Shown here: piece by piece, positions 62,415-64,000 of the stretch
Numbering within the stretch: position 1 is the first letter of the stretch
Layout: each line of letters begins with the position of its first letter
Assembly (NCBI RefSeq): GCF_902499125.1
Contig: NZ_CABVPX010000008.1
Span: 1-64,000 of the forward strand
Length of the DNA stretch: 64,000 bases
Direction of reading: 5' to 3'
Source of the DNA: Burkholderia arboris
GTDB taxonomy: Bacteria; Pseudomonadota; Gammaproteobacteria; Burkholderiales; Burkholderiaceae
The notes under the pieces: generated by a model
What the model saw: the letters and a program-made list of their open reading frames with translations, nothing else
What the model was told of the DNA's origin: nothing
Database searches by the model: none
Program-made: the position numbers and the translations under genes

Positions 62415-63089
62415 TTATCGAGCCGTTCCGATCCCCGCCAGAATGAGGTCGATGCCGGCCAGGAACTGCGCGCGCTCGTCGTGCGTGGCCAGTTGCGCCG
62501 CCACCTTGCGCACGAACGGATACTGCGCCGGCTCGAGTTGCGCCCACCGCTCCGCCACGGTCGCGACGATCTCCGCTTGCCCCGTCTCGCGCGAATGAAG
62601 CCGCGCGCCGGCCGCATACTGGCCGGCCAGCCCGAAGAGGTAGTGCATCAGCGCCGACGCCGCGTTGAATTGCTCCGGTTCGGGCACGCCCAGCGCCTGA
62701 AGCTGCCCGCCGACGCGCTCCAGGATGCGCAGCACCGCGTGCTGCCACGGTTCCCGGAACAACTGCGCCCCCACCCACGGATGCGCGCTGAACGCGTCGA
62801 ACAAACGCAGCGCGACGCGCCGGAGCGCTTCCGCCGCATCGCCGTCGTCCGCGCCCGGCACGTCCGCCATCGCGCCCGCGATCACCTGGTCCGCAGCCGC
62901 CGCAAGCAGGTCGTGCTTGTCGGCGACGTGCCAGTAAATCGCCCCGCTTCCCGTCGCCAGGTACGCAGCGAGCGCGCGAAACGTCAGCGCGCGCTCGCCG
63001 TCCTTGTCGAGTATCTCGATCGCGGCCTCGACGATCCGCTCTTTCGACAGCGCATCCGCGCGCCGTTCGGTCCGGTTGCTGGTTTTCAT
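62415..63089 (-). CDS. TetR-family transcriptional repressor, TetR/TetC-like
   Basis: 224 residues. The HTH is at about 15-60 (LSKERIVEAAIEILDKDGERALTFRALAAYLATGSGAIYWHVADKHDLL), followed by an all-helical ligand domain. The ATG at 63089 begins MKTSNRTERRADALS. The intergenic region with the divergent FAD monooxygenase holds two identical palindromes, the expected operators. A flavin monooxygenase target suggests control of drug or aromatic inactivation. Confidence 0.9.
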   Translation of the reverse strand: MKTSNRTERRADALSKERIVEAAIEILDKDGERALTFRALAAYLATGSGAIYWHVADKHDLLAAAADQVIAGAMADVPGADDGDAAEALRRVALRLFDAFSAHPWVGAQLFREPWQHAVLRILERVGGQLQALGVPEPEQFNAASALMHYLFGLAGQYAAGARLHSRETGQAEIVATVAERWAQLEPAQYPFVRKVAAQLATHDERAQFLAGIDLILAGIGTAR

Positions 63090-63109
63090 GCGCGCTAGCT
63101 TGACACACA

Positions 63110-63151
63110 TGGAACAACGTTCCAATATCTCGCCATTGGAACAACGTTCCA
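63110..63151. promoter_or_regulatory. Two identical operator palindromes for the TetR regulator
   Basis: TGGAACAACGTTCCA occurs at 63110-63124 and again at 63137-63151. Each is a perfect 6-3-6 dyad, and their centres are 27 bp apart. They lie between the divergent TetR gene (start 63089) and FAD monooxygenase gene (start 63239). Confidence 0.85.
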
Positions 63152-63238
63152 TTGTCAACTCAAACGGGGCGCGATGCCGGTCAGGTATCGCGCCATCGAC
63201 CGCCCACGGCCTGCCCCGGCCTGACACCGAGCCACCCG

Positions 63239-64000
63239 ATGAATCTTCCCGTCACCCATGATGTCGTGATTGCCGGAGCCGGCCCGGTCGGCCTGTTCCT
63301 CGCGTGCGAGCTTCGCCTAGTCGGCCTGTCCGTGCTGGTGGTCGAGCAGGCGAACGATCCGGATTCCCCGCTGAAGCGTCTTCCGTTCGGCATGCGCGGC
63401 CTGTCGGCGCCCACCATCGACGCGTTCGACCGTCGCGGCCTGCTCGACGACATCGCACTGCCGCCCCGCGCGAACGACACCGCACACTGGATGCAGCAAT
63501 CGCGCCGTCCGGGCGGCCATTTCGCCGGCATCCCGTTCTTCCACGACAACATCGATGCGTCGCAGTGGCCGTACCACCTGCCCGGCCCGGCCGGCACGCA
63601 CATGGCGACCGACATGGCGCGCGTCGAATCCGCGCTGGCCGCTCGTGCGCAAGCAACGGGCGTCGAGATCCGGCGCGGTATCCGCGTCGAGGGCTTCGAA
63701 CAGTCGGACGCGGACGACACGGTGACTCTGCACGCGGGCGGCAACACGTTCCGCGCCCGCTGGCTCGTCGGCTGCGACGGTGGCCGCAGCACGGTCCGCA
63801 AGGCCGGCGACTTCGCGTTCGCCGGCACCGATCCCGAATTCACCGGCTACTCGATCGAAGCCGAATTCGCCGATCCGGGCGCGCTGCTGCCGGGCCGTCA
63901 TTACACGACGGGCGGCATGTACACGTACACGCCGCCCGGAACCATCGCGCTGGTCGAGTTCGACGGCGGCGCGTTCCACCGGAGCGGGCCCGTCACGCTC
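63239..64000 (+). CDS. FAD-dependent aromatic monooxygenase, 5' part
   Basis: The first 254 codons are present; the gene runs past the window end. The FAD site is VVIAGAGPVGLFLACELRLVG (G-x-G-x2-G), and the second FAD/NADPH motif is RARWLVGCDGGRSTVRKA (DG motif). The pattern is that of the MhpA/PheA/TetX-like group A flavin hydroxylases, which act on phenols or inactivate drugs such as tetracyclines or rifamycins. It is divergent from, and probably repressed by, the TetR protein. Confidence 0.9.
   Translation, partial: MNLPVTHDVVIAGAGPVGLFLACELRLVGLSVLVVEQANDPDSPLKRLPFGMRGLSAPTIDAFDRRGLLDDIALPPRANDTAHWMQQSRRPGGHFAGIPFFHDNIDASQWPYHLPGPAGTHMATDMARVESALAARAQATGVEIRRGIRVEGFEQSDADDTVTLHAGGNTFRARWLVGCDGGRSTVRKAGDFAFAGTDPEFTGYSIEAEFADPGALLPGRHYTTGGMYTYTPPGTIALVEFDGGAFHRSGPVTL

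Overview
The window looks like Burkholderia, probably a Burkholderia cepacia complex member and probably a secondary replicon. This is inferred from the very high GC content, strongly GC3-biased codons that leave long false frames on the opposite strand, a divergent penA/penR beta-lactamase pair, a qseBC/ygiW-type locus, a giant PATR autotransporter and many LysR/AraC/MarR-type accessory regulators. No rRNA, tRNA, insertion sequence, prophage or CRISPR array was seen.

Layout. 0-5.1 kb: end of an unidentified gene, a shikimate kinase, and a three-gene efflux operon (outer membrane lipoprotein, HlyD adaptor, DHA2 pump). 5.5-10.1 kb: a minus-strand operon that starts with a DAHP synthase and continues with the large and small subunits and the Rieske ferredoxin of a NagG/AndAc-type aromatic oxygenase plus a DUF1330 protein. 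It ends at a strong terminator. A hot-dog thioesterase is divergent from it, and a LuxR-type HTH-only protein follows. 10.3-16.6 kb: two LysR regulators, a TSUP permease, and an operon of a Rieske oxygenase, a rubredoxin and a rubredoxin reductase. Together 0-16.6 kb could be one aromatic specialised-metabolism region (inference).

17-32 kb: mostly ordinary accessory metabolism. It holds an APC permease, NnrU, a TfoX-domain protein with an Ala/Lys/Pro tail, a malate/lactate dehydrogenase, an M20 peptidase, a nitronate monooxygenase, an AraC/GlxA regulator, a rhodanese, a P450, an ICL/PEP-mutase member, an ankyrin protein, a GNAT and an RpiR regulator. 32-34.5 kb: a YgiW-like OB protein divergent from a QseBC-like two-component pair.

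34.5-40 kb: MarR/ABM genes, a small membrane protein and penA/penR, threaded by nine copies of an intergenic element. Each copy has two inverted DnaA-box-like 9-mers exactly 26 bp apart. All copies have the same orientation, and each group starts 11-53 bp after the stop codon of a plus-strand gene. This is the most striking unexplained structure in the window.

40-54 kb: a glycogen-debranching-type enzyme, a 2,866-residue autotransporter with exact 300-bp repeats, a YdcF/SanA protein and an MreB paralogue. 54-64 kb: a patatin/beta-barrel protein (PlpD type), an azoreductase, a second two-component pair, glutaminase, a small AT-rich cytochrome c, an M15-like protein, an isochorismatase-fold protein without the usual cysteine, and a TetR regulator. 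The regulator's double palindrome faces a divergent FAD monooxygenase that is cut by the window end.
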